From Paenibacillus sp. NFR01 (lineage in GTDB: Bacteria; Bacillota; Bacilli; Paenibacillales; Paenibacillaceae), in contig NZ_FOIK01000010.1 in the NCBI RefSeq assembly GCF_900111565.1, positions 1 to 60,690 of the forward strand: DNA of 60,690 nt, read 5' to 3'. This document shows, in pieces, positions 53,505-60,690 of the stretch. The position numbers were made by a program, and so were the translations under genes. Within the stretch, counting starts at the first letter, position 1, and each line of letters opens with the position of its first letter. Below the pieces are notes generated by a model. It was not told the DNA's origin. It did no database searches and saw nothing but the letters and a program-made list of their open reading frames with translations.

Positions 53505-54305
53505 TTACTTGACGACAACATCATCCATTGGAAGTTCCTTAACTTTGCCCACTTCAAACAACTGCACATGGACGGTACGCGTTCCGGCATTGATGCCGAC
53601 CACCTTGCCCTCGCCCAAAGACGTTACAACCAGCTTACCTACCTGCGGCAGCTCTTCCTTCACGCTTTCATAATTATCATGCTCAAATTTCAGGCAGCAC
53701 ATCAGCCGGCCGCATAGACCCGAAATCTTTGTCGGGTTCAGTGACAGGTTCTGGTCTTTGGCCATCTTGATCGATACCGGCTCGAAATCGCCTAACCAGG
53801 ACGAGCAGCAGAGCACCCGGCCGCAAGGACCCAGACCGCCCAGCATTTTCGCTTCATCGCGCACGCCGATCTGGCGTAGCTCGATCCGGGTACGGAAGAT
53901 ACTGGCGAGATCCTTGACCAGCTCCCGGAAATCAACGCGGCCTTCCGCCGTGAAATAAAAAATGATTTTGTTGCGGTCAAACGTAAACTCCACATCCACC
54001 AGCTTCATCTTGAGGCCGTGATCGCGGATTTTATTTAAACAGGTGGCAAAAGCGTCCTTGGCCGCGTTTTTGTTCTCCTCCACCACGCGCGCGTCGGTCT
54101 CCCCGGCAATGCGCATGACTTTCTTAAGCGGCAGCACGACATCAGCTTCCTGCACTTCTTTTTTGCCTACGACAACCTTACCGTATTCGACGCCTCTCGC
54201 CGTCTCGACAATGACGCATTGATCGCGTTCTATCGGGAAATCAAGCGGATCGAAGTAATATATTTTACCCGCCTTTTTAAAGCGGACACCTACGACGCTA
54301 TACAA
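53505..54305 (-). CDS. ricT: RicT (YaaT), subunit of the Fe-S Y-complex
   Basis: PSP1-domain protein that, with RicA and RicF, speeds Spo0A phosphorylation and RNase Y mRNA processing in B. subtilis. The 266 residues have the PSP1 segment ARGVEYGKVVVG and two conserved cysteine groups, GPCGRVLCCSSW and GLCGRLMCCLKFE, fitting iron-sulfur ligands. The start is TTG 7 nt after AAGGGGG. Confidence 0.96.
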   Translation of the reverse strand: MYSVVGVRFKKAGKIYYFDPLDFPIERDQCVIVETARGVEYGKVVVGKKEVQEADVVLPLKKVMRIAGETDARVVEENKNAAKDAFATCLNKIRDHGLKMKLVDVEFTFDRNKIIFYFTAEGRVDFRELVKDLASIFRTRIELRQIGVRDEAKMLGGLGPCGRVLCCSSWLGDFEPVSIKMAKDQNLSLNPTKISGLCGRLMCCLKFEHDNYESVKEELPQVGKLVVTSLGEGKVVGINAGTRTVHVQLFEVGKVKELPMDDVVVK

Positions 54306-54345
54306 AAATTAACCCCCTTGTTTGCCGGTAAAAGGAACTTTTATC

Positions 54346-54374
54346 CAAGCATGCTCCCTGCCCATTCATGCTTG
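54346..54374 (-). other. Hairpin in the holB-ricT gap
   Basis: CAAGCATG (54346-54353) and CATGCTTG (54367-54374) form an 8-bp stem with a 13-nt loop in the leader of ricT. There is no T run, so it is unlikely to terminate. Confidence 0.45.
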
Positions 54375-54443
54375 TCCTTCCTCATCCGTTAAACCGATAC
54401 TTCCAAACTGAGTGTTTACGGAGGGGATCATACCAATAATCCG

Positions 54444-55418
54444 TCAGTGCTCCAGACGGATTAAAAAATGCTCCAGACATAGTTGGGCATTGGCGTTGGA
54501 CCGCAGCCGTTTCTTGGCTTCAGCCGCAGCTTCCATGTAGTTCACCCACTGTTCCGTACTCCGCTGAGGGGCATGTCTGGAAATAAGGTCTAACTGATCT
54601 ATGAAAACGATGCTTTCGTGTCTTCGGTATAGGAAGTTAAGCATATCTTTGAACCATAGGTGGAACATGCTGAACAAAATGTCCAGATGTTCACCGAGCC
54701 CGGTTTTAAACAGCTTCTGCCCGGCGGTCGCCACTGCTGCGCTGCTTTTGCCCATTGACTCCTTTGCTAATTGTAACACTAGATTTCTCATTTCTGCAAA
54801 CCAATTCTGTGCCAAAAGTTCCCTGCAACCCTCAATTCCGGCGCTTAACGCCGCGGCGCATTTACCAAGCGGTGCGGCAACCCCCTCTTCGGCCAAAACC
54901 TGGAGCATCAGCTCCGGGTTAAGCGGATGAAACGGGATACGCTGCGTTCGCGACAGGATGGTCGGAAGCAGAGAACTGCTGTTATCGGAGAGCAAAATAC
55001 CTACCGCCGGCGCGGGTGGTTCCTCCAGAAATTTAAGCAGACTGTTGGCGGCCTGCACCGTCATTTTGTCCGCTCCTTCTATAATATAAACCTTCGGATG
55101 GATGCCTTCCGACCGGTAAGAGAACTGGCGCTGCAGCTCGCGGATCTGATCGATCTTGATGCTGGCGCCATCCGGCCTCAGTACGGTCAGATCGGGATGA
55201 TTGCCATGCTGCACCTTCCGGCATTCCAGACATACTCCGCAGGCGTCATCGGCGCTGCCGGTGCAAAAGATCGCCTGAGCGAACGTCTGCGCCGTCTTCA
55301 TTTGCCCGCTGCCGGCAGGGCCGGTGAACAGATAGGCATGGCTGACGGCATTTTTACGCAGGGCATTCCGGAGCAGCCGTTTGGCATCTTCCTGGCCCAA
55401 TATATCCTGAAACGACAT
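54444..55418 (-). CDS. holB: DNA polymerase III subunit delta'
   Basis: Clamp-loader subunit. The 324-residue product has the AAA+ start DILGQEDAKRLL, a four-cysteine zinc module (FC, DAC, GVC, LEC), IDQIRELQRQFSYRS, and the SRC-like motif region NSLLKFLEEPP. The P-loop reads GPAGSGQMKTA and lacks the usual GKT, consistent with the non-hydrolysing nature of delta'. I start at ATG of MSFQDIL, 5 nt after GGAGG. Confidence 0.95.
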   Translation of the reverse strand: MSFQDILGQEDAKRLLRNALRKNAVSHAYLFTGPAGSGQMKTAQTFAQAIFCTGSADDACGVCLECRKVQHGNHPDLTVLRPDGASIKIDQIRELQRQFSYRSEGIHPKVYIIEGADKMTVQAANSLLKFLEEPPAPAVGILLSDNSSSLLPTILSRTQRIPFHPLNPELMLQVLAEEGVAAPLGKCAAALSAGIEGCRELLAQNWFAEMRNLVLQLAKESMGKSSAAVATAGQKLFKTGLGEHLDILFSMFHLWFKDMLNFLYRRHESIVFIDQLDLISRHAPQRSTEQWVNYMEAAAEAKKRLRSNANAQLCLEHFLIRLEH

Positions 55419-55447
55419 AACTTCCTCCAAATCTATAGGTAAAGCCT

Positions 55448-55891
55448 CTAGAAGGCGAAATTCACAAGCAATCCGCGAATTTCGCCGACTCTGGCCAACA
55501 GGTCAATCCGTCCCTGCTCGCTATTCAGCAGATCATCGGCTAGTTCGAGCAAGGCCGAATCGATTTCGTCCAACAGTTTGTACCGTTTGCCTCTGCCCCT
55601 GCGGTCCCAGCCCTTCGTCTCTTTGAGAATGACGCCGCGGCGCGCCGTCTCCTCCAGGAAACGTTTGATCATATTCCGGTAGATCGCCAGTTCGCGCACC
55701 GTCATCGACTTGGCCAGGCGGTCGCCCTGCTGCTGAATATCCTGGATTTGCCGGTTCAGCTCATCCATCGTCTTCTGCTCACCGTGCTGCTGGAATACAT
55801 CCGAGAATGTTTTCTGCTGGATTTGCCGCCCGGCACTATCTCCGCTGGAGCGTTCGCTTTTTAAGGGCCTGTAGCCCGGGTTGATTTTCAA
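55448..55891 (-). CDS. yaaR: YaaR family protein (DUF327)
   Basis: Conserved helical protein without known function, always in this neighbourhood. The 147 residues include FSDVFQQHGEQKTMDELNRQIQDIQQQGDRLAKSMTVRELAIYRNMIKRFLEE and the basic GWDRRGRGKRYKLLDEID. The start is TTG 9 nt after AAGGGCGG. A link to DarA or the clamp loader is only positional. Confidence 0.93.
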   Translation of the reverse strand: MKINPGYRPLKSERSSGDSAGRQIQQKTFSDVFQQHGEQKTMDELNRQIQDIQQQGDRLAKSMTVRELAIYRNMIKRFLEETARRGVILKETKGWDRRGRGKRYKLLDEIDSALLELADDLLNSEQGRIDLLARVGEIRGLLVNFAF

Positions 55892-55919
55892 GGTGATCTA
55901 CCGCCCTTGCTATATAAAC

Positions 55920-56249
55920 TTAATAATGCTCAAACCGGTCAACCGGAAGGACAAACACGGTCGCTCCGCCAACCTGTACTTCTACCGGCAATGGCAAATA
56001 GGAATCTGTCGTGCCGCTCATCGGTGTTACCGGAGTTACCAGTTGCTCGCGCACTTTGCAGCTGTTGCGGATAACGCTTAGCACAGCTTCTACCTGTGCA
56101 TCGTCGACCCCGATCAGAAAGGTTGTATTGCCCGCCCGCAGAAAACCGCCGGTACTTGCCAGCTTGGTGGCGCGGAAATTGGCTTTGACCAGCTCACTGG
56201 ACAACCGGTTGCTGTCTTTATCCTGGATAATCGCGATGATGAGATTCAT
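55920..56249 (-). CDS. darA: Cyclic di-AMP receptor DarA/PstA (YaaQ), PII-like
   Basis: Trimeric PII-like protein that binds c-di-AMP; its output target is unknown. The 109 residues start MNLIIAIIQDKDSNRLSSEL and have KANFRATKLASTGGFLRAGNTTFLIG with the ligand-binding T- and B-loop regions. The ribosome site AAGGAGG precedes ATG. A second c-di-AMP sensor, the yabE riboswitch, lies about 8 kb away in this window. Confidence 0.97.
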   Translation of the reverse strand: MNLIIAIIQDKDSNRLSSELVKANFRATKLASTGGFLRAGNTTFLIGVDDAQVEAVLSVIRNSCKVREQLVTPVTPMSGTTDSYLPLPVEVQVGGATVFVLPVDRFEHY

Positions 56250-56325
56250 AGTTCATCCTCCTTAAGCGTTATGGATGGGAAGCTTTCTTCAACAGTGGCC
56301 TACCCACTATATTTGACATTCCGCC

Positions 56326-56967
56326 TTAAAAATCCTTTAAAATCCGCTCTTTCAGCGTGCGGACGATATCTTCTTCGACCAAATGAATCGGCCGGCCGGC
56401 ATCCAGCACCACGATCCGCTTAGGGTCCGACTCCACAATCCGCAGATAACCCTCCCTGACCTTTTGGTGAAACGCAAGCCCCTCCATATCGAGGCGGTTT
56501 ACTTCCCGGCCCTGATTGGCAGCAATCCGCGCAAGACCGACTTCCGGTTCGATATCCAGATAGAACGTCAGGTCCGGCATCCGCCCCCCGGTCGCAAAGC
56601 GGTTGATACCCCATACCTCGTCAATGCCTAGCCCGCGTGCATAACCTTGATAGACGAGGCTGCTATCGACAAAGCGGTCGCACAGCACGGTCAGTCCTTC
56701 GGCAAGCGCCGGCTCCACGACCTCGGCCAGATGCTGGCTGCGGGCAGCCGCGTAGAGCAGCGCTTCCGTCCGTGCATCCATTGCCGTATGCGACGGGTCG
56801 AGAATAATGGAGCGGATCTTCTCGGCAATTTCAATGCCGCCTGGCTCCCGGGTAATCAGGTAAGGCATGGAATGATTCTGCAGATATGCCGCAACCCTTC
56901 CCAGAACGGTCGTTTTCCCCGAACCATCGCCTCCCTCCAGTGTAATGAAATACCCATTACGTCCCAC
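56326..56967 (-). CDS. tmk: Thymidylate kinase
   Basis: Phosphorylates dTMP for DNA synthesis. The 213-residue product has the P-loop LEGGDGSGKTT, the TREPGG loop and the DRFVDSSLVYQGYARG motif with a LID-like REVNRLD segment. It starts with GTG 8 nt after a GGAG that lies in the last codons of the decarboxylase gene. Confidence 0.98.
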   Translation of the reverse strand: MGRNGYFITLEGGDGSGKTTVLGRVAAYLQNHSMPYLITREPGGIEIAEKIRSIILDPSHTAMDARTEALLYAAARSQHLAEVVEPALAEGLTVLCDRFVDSSLVYQGYARGLGIDEVWGINRFATGGRMPDLTFYLDIEPEVGLARIAANQGREVNRLDMEGLAFHQKVREGYLRIVESDPKRIVVLDAGRPIHLVEEDIVRTLKERILKDF

Positions 56968-56970
56968 TGC

Positions 56971-58533
56971 TCATTCTCCGCCCTTCTTCTTGTTGTATAC
57001 CTTGATCCGGATAAGCCCCGGATCCGCGTTGCCTTGAAACTTTGCTCCGCCGTTTCTGAGCCGGATCAACCAGGCTACCGTGTCGGCACGGACAGTCTCC
57101 CCGGGATACAGAAGCGGGATGCCCGGCGGATACGGAACAATCATCTCCGCAGCAGCCCTCCCTGTACTGTATTCAAGCGGCACGCTTTCGGTTTCGCTCT
57201 CGGTTGACGGTTTAAGGCTAAACGCGACCGGCTCCGAAATTTTGCCCTCCGCGTGATTGTTCCACGTGGAAAGAGCTATTTCCGGCTGAGTGCCTGCGGC
57301 CGGCTTGTCCGCCGGCGCCTCGCCGGCGATTTGCCGCAGCGCTTCCAGCAGCAAGGCGCTGTCCTCCGCCTTCGAGCCGAGGCTGAAGGCGAGTACGACG
57401 TGCCGGTCATCGCTCATCTCCGGCACGATGCCCTTCTCTTCGAGCCTGCGCTGCAGCTCGAAGCCCCCCAGGACCCCGGCGGCATCGCAGATGACGGCCT
57501 TGAAGGGGTCCTGGGCGGTGTACGCCGCCGGGCGCGGCGGCGGCGCAGGGTCGGCGGCAGCGCGGGCGCCGCCGGAGGACTGCTGCCGCGCTGCCGGCTG
57601 CAGCAGCCGGAAGCGCGGCAGCTCCGCGAGGCCGCGCTGCAGGGCGTCTACGGCGGCGAGGCCCGCCGTGAAGGCTTCGGCGCCCTCTGTATGGACGAGG
57701 CGCCGGGCTAGATCAAGCGAAGCCATCAGCGGATACGATGGGCTGGAGCTCTGCACCATGGCCAGCCGCTGCCGCAGCAGCGCGCGGTCCAGGCGCGGCC
57801 CTTGCACATGCAGCATCGCGCCCATTGTCAGCGCCGGCAGCATCTTGTGCGTGGACTGCACGACGCCGTCCGCGCCCGCGGCCAGCGCCCCGGCAGGCAA
57901 AGCCGGGTGCAGGCCGTAGTGCGCCCCATGTGCTTCATCGACGAGAAGCACAGCACCCGCGGCGTGGCAGAGCTCAGCCACCGCCGAAATATCGCAGCCC
58001 ATGCCGTAATAGTTCGGCAGGGTCAGTAAGACGGCGGCCGCCTGCGGATAGGCCGCCAGCGCGGCGCCAATGGTCTCCGGCGCCGGCACCACGGCCAAGC
58101 CGCTGCCCTCATCCAGTAGCGGCTCCAGAAACACCGCCCGGGCTCCGGCCAGCATCAGCCCGTGAATGACTGATTTATGGACATTGCGCTGAACAAGGAT
58201 CAGATCCCCGGGTATTTTACATACCGTAAGAATCAATGCCAAGTTGCCCGCTGTGCTGCCGCCCACCAAAAAATAACTTTCCTCTGCGCCGAAGCAATCG
58301 GCCGCCAGCTCCTGCGCTTCCTTGATGACTCCCTCGGGATGATGCAAATCGTCGGTTCCGGTAATCTCCGTCACATCATGTCTCATCACTTCGCCAAGAA
58401 AACCCGCATCCCGCGGCTCCCGGTAAGCTTGACCATTCTTGTGACCCGGAACATGATACGTTATATTACCCTGAGTGCGGTACTGTTCCAGCATCTCATA
58501 TAATGGTGCCCGCATGGGCTGTAAGTTGTTCAT
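56971..58533 (-). CDS. Orn/Lys/Arg decarboxylase family PLP protein (YaaO/SpeA type)
   Basis: Probable amino acid decarboxylase for polyamine or related synthesis; B. subtilis YaaO sits in the same place. The 520 residues have YHVPGHKNGQAY, the H-DLHHPEGVI motif, LVDEAHGAHYG and the PLP lysine in STHKMLPALTMGA. The C-terminal domain ends with PYPPGIPLLYPGE. Between about residues 315 and 345 is an Ala/Pro/Gln low-complexity insert, in DNA much richer in GC. Whether it uses arginine, lysine or ornithine cannot be told from sequence. Confidence 0.9.
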   Translation of the reverse strand: MNNLQPMRAPLYEMLEQYRTQGNITYHVPGHKNGQAYREPRDAGFLGEVMRHDVTEITGTDDLHHPEGVIKEAQELAADCFGAEESYFLVGGSTAGNLALILTVCKIPGDLILVQRNVHKSVIHGLMLAGARAVFLEPLLDEGSGLAVVPAPETIGAALAAYPQAAAVLLTLPNYYGMGCDISAVAELCHAAGAVLLVDEAHGAHYGLHPALPAGALAAGADGVVQSTHKMLPALTMGAMLHVQGPRLDRALLRQRLAMVQSSSPSYPLMASLDLARRLVHTEGAEAFTAGLAAVDALQRGLAELPRFRLLQPAARQQSSGGARAAADPAPPPRPAAYTAQDPFKAVICDAAGVLGGFELQRRLEEKGIVPEMSDDRHVVLAFSLGSKAEDSALLLEALRQIAGEAPADKPAAGTQPEIALSTWNNHAEGKISEPVAFSLKPSTESETESVPLEYSTGRAAAEMIVPYPPGIPLLYPGETVRADTVAWLIRLRNGGAKFQGNADPGLIRIKVYNKKKGGE

Positions 58534-58614
58534 GTATAATTCCTTCCCGGGGGATATCTCTATTCTAACGCAAATGCGGCCAAACGCCTATTCTTCTGCC
58601 GAAAAGCGCCTGCA

Positions 58615-58655
58615 CAACAAAAAGGCCCCCCGTCGTGAATCCCTTGGGAAGCCGT
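58615..58655 (-). terminator. Weak terminator of gin
   Basis: GGC-CCC with GGG-GCC pairing around a loop of about 15 nt, followed on the minus strand by TTTTTGTTG. The stem is interrupted. Confidence 0.4.
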
Positions 58656-58706
58656 TAATTTTCAATCCTGTCTCCTTTAGCGCATAAATGAATCCAACCG
58701 CTACGC

Positions 58707-58892
58707 TCAGGCATTTTTCTGCAATCCGATTTTTTTCATCCGGCCGATAAAAAAACGGTATTTCGCGTCGTCGGCTTCCGTATGCACCATTTCACTTTCA
58801 CAATCCTCGCAAATGAATTGCGAGACAATGACAATGCCCTCTTCTTTTTCCTGGCTGCAGATAATACAGGTTTGACGCGGATTCTGTTCCAT
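58707..58892 (-). CDS. csfB: Anti-sigma-G factor Gin (CsfB)
   Basis: Zinc protein that holds sigma-G inactive in the forespore until engulfment is complete. The 61 residues have the four cysteines Cys9, Cys12 (CIIC), Cys28 and Cys31 (CEDC), and the family tail KYRFFIGRMKKIGL. The ribosome site AGGTGG is 7 nt before ATG. With fin, spoIIE and spoVT it makes this window rich in forespore sigma-factor control. Confidence 0.95.
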   Translation of the reverse strand: MEQNPRQTCIICSQEKEEGIVIVSQFICEDCESEMVHTEADDAKYRFFIGRMKKIGLQKNA

Positions 58893-58920
58893 AATTATCC
58901 CACCTCGACTCTTTTAAGAA

Positions 58921-58950
58921 CAGTATGTTCACCTTCTAGTATTTTAAACC
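58921..58950 (-). promoter_or_regulatory. Possible sigma-F/G promoter of gin
   Basis: CATACTG (58921-58927) and, 17 nt upstream, GGTTTA (58945-58950) on the minus strand. Both fit forespore sigma factor boxes only partly. csfB is sigma-F dependent in B. subtilis. Confidence 0.4.
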
Positions 58951-59102
58951 TTTTTCATAGTTTTTTCTCCCGGAAGCTTTATGAATTATTATATTCCGCT
59001 ACTGCCCAACCGGTGAAACCTGACGCTTTGTTTAATAAAACGGTCATTTTGTCCGATATTAGTAACAAGAGAAGAAACGAGAGGAGGCCTGTATAGTTCC
59101 CT

Positions 59103-59627
59103 ATGGAGACTAACACCAAAGGCGCAGCAACGTTTTACCAATACACGCTTATCCGAAAAATCAATTTGTCCGCAGTTCTGCTGCGTGTTTATATGCTGCT
59201 TCCCCTGCTGATTGTAGTGCTGGAGACGATTTTTTTATCCTGGTGGAGTGTTTTCTATATGCTGCTGGCCGCGCCCGTCATGTTATGGATTCAATACGTC
59301 ATTTCCCGTTCCCTGCTGCTGATTACCGGACATCCCATCGCCAAACGCTGGAGCATTTCGCTTCATCTGCCGTGGCTGGGTTATATGCCGGACCAATATA
59401 TCGGCTACCGCCTGTTCCGTAAGGTACAACTGCATAATTTATGGATCGGTCTGTGCATCGCTGCGATGTTCATCGTTTGGGCCCCTCCGGCCTTTACCGC
59501 TTCACTGGTGGCCTCGCATATCTGGCTGCTGCTCCTGCGGCTGTATATGATGTTTAGCGTAGCACGCGGTGAAAAAGACGGTGTTCTCAAATTCAATAAA
59601 ACCGATGTTTCATTTTACGCCCAATAA
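59103..59627 (+). CDS. Membrane protein of unknown function, opposite strand
   Basis: I do not recognise this 174-residue product. It is strongly hydrophobic with about four membrane helices (about 22-43, 47-70, 112-132, 136-153), two before and two after a polar loop with HPIAKRWSISLHLPWLGYMPDQYIGYRL. A GAGAGGAGG site lies about 15 nt before ATG, which is longer than usual, with no other in-frame start. It converges on the lipoprotein gene at a shared terminator. Codon use resembles the neighbours. It may be a species-level accessory gene between gin and the rRNA operon. Confidence 0.8.
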   Translation: METNTKGAATFYQYTLIRKINLSAVLLRVYMLLPLLIVVLETIFLSWWSVFYMLLAAPVMLWIQYVISRSLLLITGHPIAKRWSISLHLPWLGYMPDQYIGYRLFRKVQLHNLWIGLCIAAMFIVWAPPAFTASLVASHIWLLLLRLYMMFSVARGEKDGVLKFNKTDVSFYAQ

Positions 59628-59659
59628 CCCCAAGTCCTACATACACCTTGTCCCGCAAA

Positions 59660-59702
59660 AATACAAAACGCCATCCTCCGGAAAGAGGCATGGCGTTTGT
59701 TT
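59660..59702. terminator. Bidirectional terminator between the membrane protein and lipoprotein genes
   Basis: AAACGCCAT-CCTC (59666-59678) pairs with GAGG-ATGGCGTTT (59685-59698, one bulge). A T-rich stretch follows on the plus strand and TTTTG/ATTTTTG on the minus strand, so it serves both convergent genes. Confidence 0.88.
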
Positions 59703-60114
59703 ATTTGGTTTGAAGCCCTTTAATGGCGGCCTTTTTCTCTTTTGGTACCATAACGGTAAAATACCCGTCATGCACGGTCAAATGAATAACCATTCCGTCC
59801 TTTTCAAAAATCCGCGAGACGCCCGCGTCCTCCACCTTTTTTTCGGTCCAACCCCATGCTTCAATTGCATCTAGATAAGGCTCCGGTACGCCTTCCTTCT
59901 CCTTCAAACCGGGTAATGAATAGCGGACATAGTCCATCGCAACATTGGTCGTGGCCCGGTCGGATGAATTGGCCTCCTTAGGCACCGGGAAGCTCTTCTC
60001 ATTCACAGCACCTTCAAATGTATCCCAAGCCAGCTCCTTCGATCCGCATCCGGCCAGCACACTGATGATAATAATCAGAACGGATAGTAACCACAGGGGC
60101 TTCATGCGCTTCAT
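59701..60114 (-). CDS. Small lipoprotein of unknown function
   Basis: The 137-residue product has a lipoprotein signal peptide with lipobox LAGC (20-23) and a soluble domain without recognised motifs: SFPVPKEANSSD, then YVRYSLPGLKEKEGVPEPYLDAIEAWGWTEKKVEDAG, ending in a beta hairpin HLTVHDGYFTVMVPKEKK. I start at MKRMKPLWLL because AAGGAGG is 8 nt upstream. Two TATAAT-like -10 boxes are visible 70-120 nt upstream, but no convincing -35. It is the first gene after the rRNA operon. Confidence 0.88.
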   Translation of the reverse strand: MKRMKPLWLLSVLIIIISVLAGCGSKELAWDTFEGAVNEKSFPVPKEANSSDRATTNVAMDYVRYSLPGLKEKEGVPEPYLDAIEAWGWTEKKVEDAGVSRIFEKDGMVIHLTVHDGYFTVMVPKEKKAAIKGLQTK

Positions 60115-60324
60115 ACTAAAAACCTCCTTACTTCTACCATGCATCCAAAGACGCAAGAAAATTCCAAAAAAGAATTTATAAGTAGTTCATTCGTATTATA
60201 GCCCGGCATGATAATTTGCACTTTTCTATTATACTTGGAACTTTAGGATTGTCGGTAACAAAAATGTCACTCAATTGAAATCGCTTTCTTATTTATACTA
60301 TTTTCACACTGACTGCTTATGAGA

Positions 60325-60361
60325 CAACAAAAAAGCCATTGCTGAATGAACAGCAATGGCT
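60325..60361 (-). terminator. rRNA operon terminator
   Basis: AGCCATTGCTG (60334-60344) and CAGCAATGGCT (60351-60361) form a perfect 11-bp stem, followed by TTTTTTGTTG on the minus strand. It lies 7 nt after 5S. Confidence 0.95.
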
Positions 60362-60367
60362 CTTCGT

Positions 60368-60484
60368 GCTTGGCAACGTCCTACTCTCCCAGGACCCTGC
60401 GGTCCAAGTACCATCGGCGCTGGAGGGCTTAACGGTCGTGTTCGGGATGGGTACGCGTGGAACCCCTCCGCCATTGTTACCAAA
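60368..60484 (-). rRNA. 5S ribosomal RNA
   Basis: A complete 117-nt 5S gene: the minus strand runs from TTTGGTAACAATGGCGGAGG to GAGTAGGACGTTGCCAAGC, with the conserved CCGAACACG and CGCCGATGGTA blocks. It follows 23S by about 70 nt, with no tRNA in the spacer or after it. Confidence 0.97.
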
Positions 60485-60552
60485 CGGATATTCAGTTCAG
60501 GCTTGATCGCCTGAAAACTGGATCGAAACGAAATTTGCGTTATAGATGTTTT

Positions 60553-60690
60553 TGGATAAGCCCTCGACCGATTAGTATTGGTCAGCTCCATGCATTGCTG
60601 CACTTCCACCTCCAACCTATCTACCTCGTCGTCTTCAAGGGGTCTTACTAATTGGGAAATCTCATCTTGAGGGGGGCTTCACGCTTAGAT
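60553..60690 (-). rRNA. 23S ribosomal RNA, 3' end (partial)
   Basis: The minus strand contains the 3' terminal region of 23S, including GCTGACCAATACTAATCG and the end GGGCTTATCC. The gene continues beyond the right edge of the window. The exact 3' end is approximate. Confidence 0.95.

Noticed and set aside
1..60690. CRISPR arrays, insertion sequences, phage genes, toxin-antitoxin or defence islands
   Set aside because: No repeat-spacer pattern, transposase, integrase or typical defence domain is visible; gene order is conserved almost throughout.

Overview
The window is a chromosomal segment of a spore-forming, low-GC-type Gram-positive bacterium. Its gene order matches the origin-proximal region of Bacillales, and several insertions (nadABC, an HU gene, a prsA-like lipoprotein, a ywfO-type HD hydrolase) plus moderately GC-rich codon use point to Paenibacillus or a close relative (inference from synteny and protein style, no search was run). 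Almost every gene is on the minus strand. The three exceptions are a 66-codon orphan, abrB and a membrane protein gene.

The segment lies between two rRNA operons, both transcribed leftward. At the right edge are the 23S 3' end, 5S and a strong terminator. At the left edge is the 16S 5' start, behind two tandem promoters. In the direction of transcription (right to left) the order is: a small lipoprotein; gin (csfB); a PLP-type Orn/Lys/Arg decarboxylase; tmk, darA, yaaR, holB, ricT and yabA (DNA replication and signalling); trmN6, rsmI (RNA methylation); abrB facing a ywfO-like HD hydrolase; tatD; a c-di-AMP riboswitch in front of yabE; rnmV-ksgA; yabG, veg, sspF, ispE, purR, spoVG, glmU, prs; pth, fin, mfd, a prsA-like lipoprotein; spoVT, spoVB-like yabM, mazG, hup, rqcP, yabP, yabQ, divIC, yabR; spoIIE, yabS, yabT, tilS, hprT, ftsH; nadABC-coaX-hslO-prsA-like; cysK; the pabBAC-folPBK folate operon with yazB and dusB; greA; lysS; 16S.

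The genes fall into housekeeping modules (NAD, folate, CoA, cysteine and PRPP synthesis, rRNA/tRNA maturation, replication clamp loading, transcription-repair coupling) interleaved with sporulation genes (spoIIE, spoVT, spoVG, yabG, yabP, yabQ, sspF, fin, gin, yabM, yabT). Many control sites can be read directly: perfect or near-perfect sigma-A promoters (greA, two for veg, cysK, nadA, yabR, rrn), a sigma-H promoter for spoVG, sigma-G promoters for sspF and spoVT, Spo0A-box-like heptamers at spoIIE, abrB/ywfO and spoVG, and a CymR-like palindrome at cysK. Two independent c-di-AMP receptors are present, the DarA protein and the yabE riboswitch.

I see no mobile element, CRISPR array, phage or defence island. 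No clearly new multi-gene system is visible. The best leads are the orphan plus-strand small gene in the prs-pth gap, the AbrB variant whose C-terminus is a four-cysteine knuckle, the cluster of Spo0A-like boxes between abrB and ywfO, and the riboswitch-controlled yabE.
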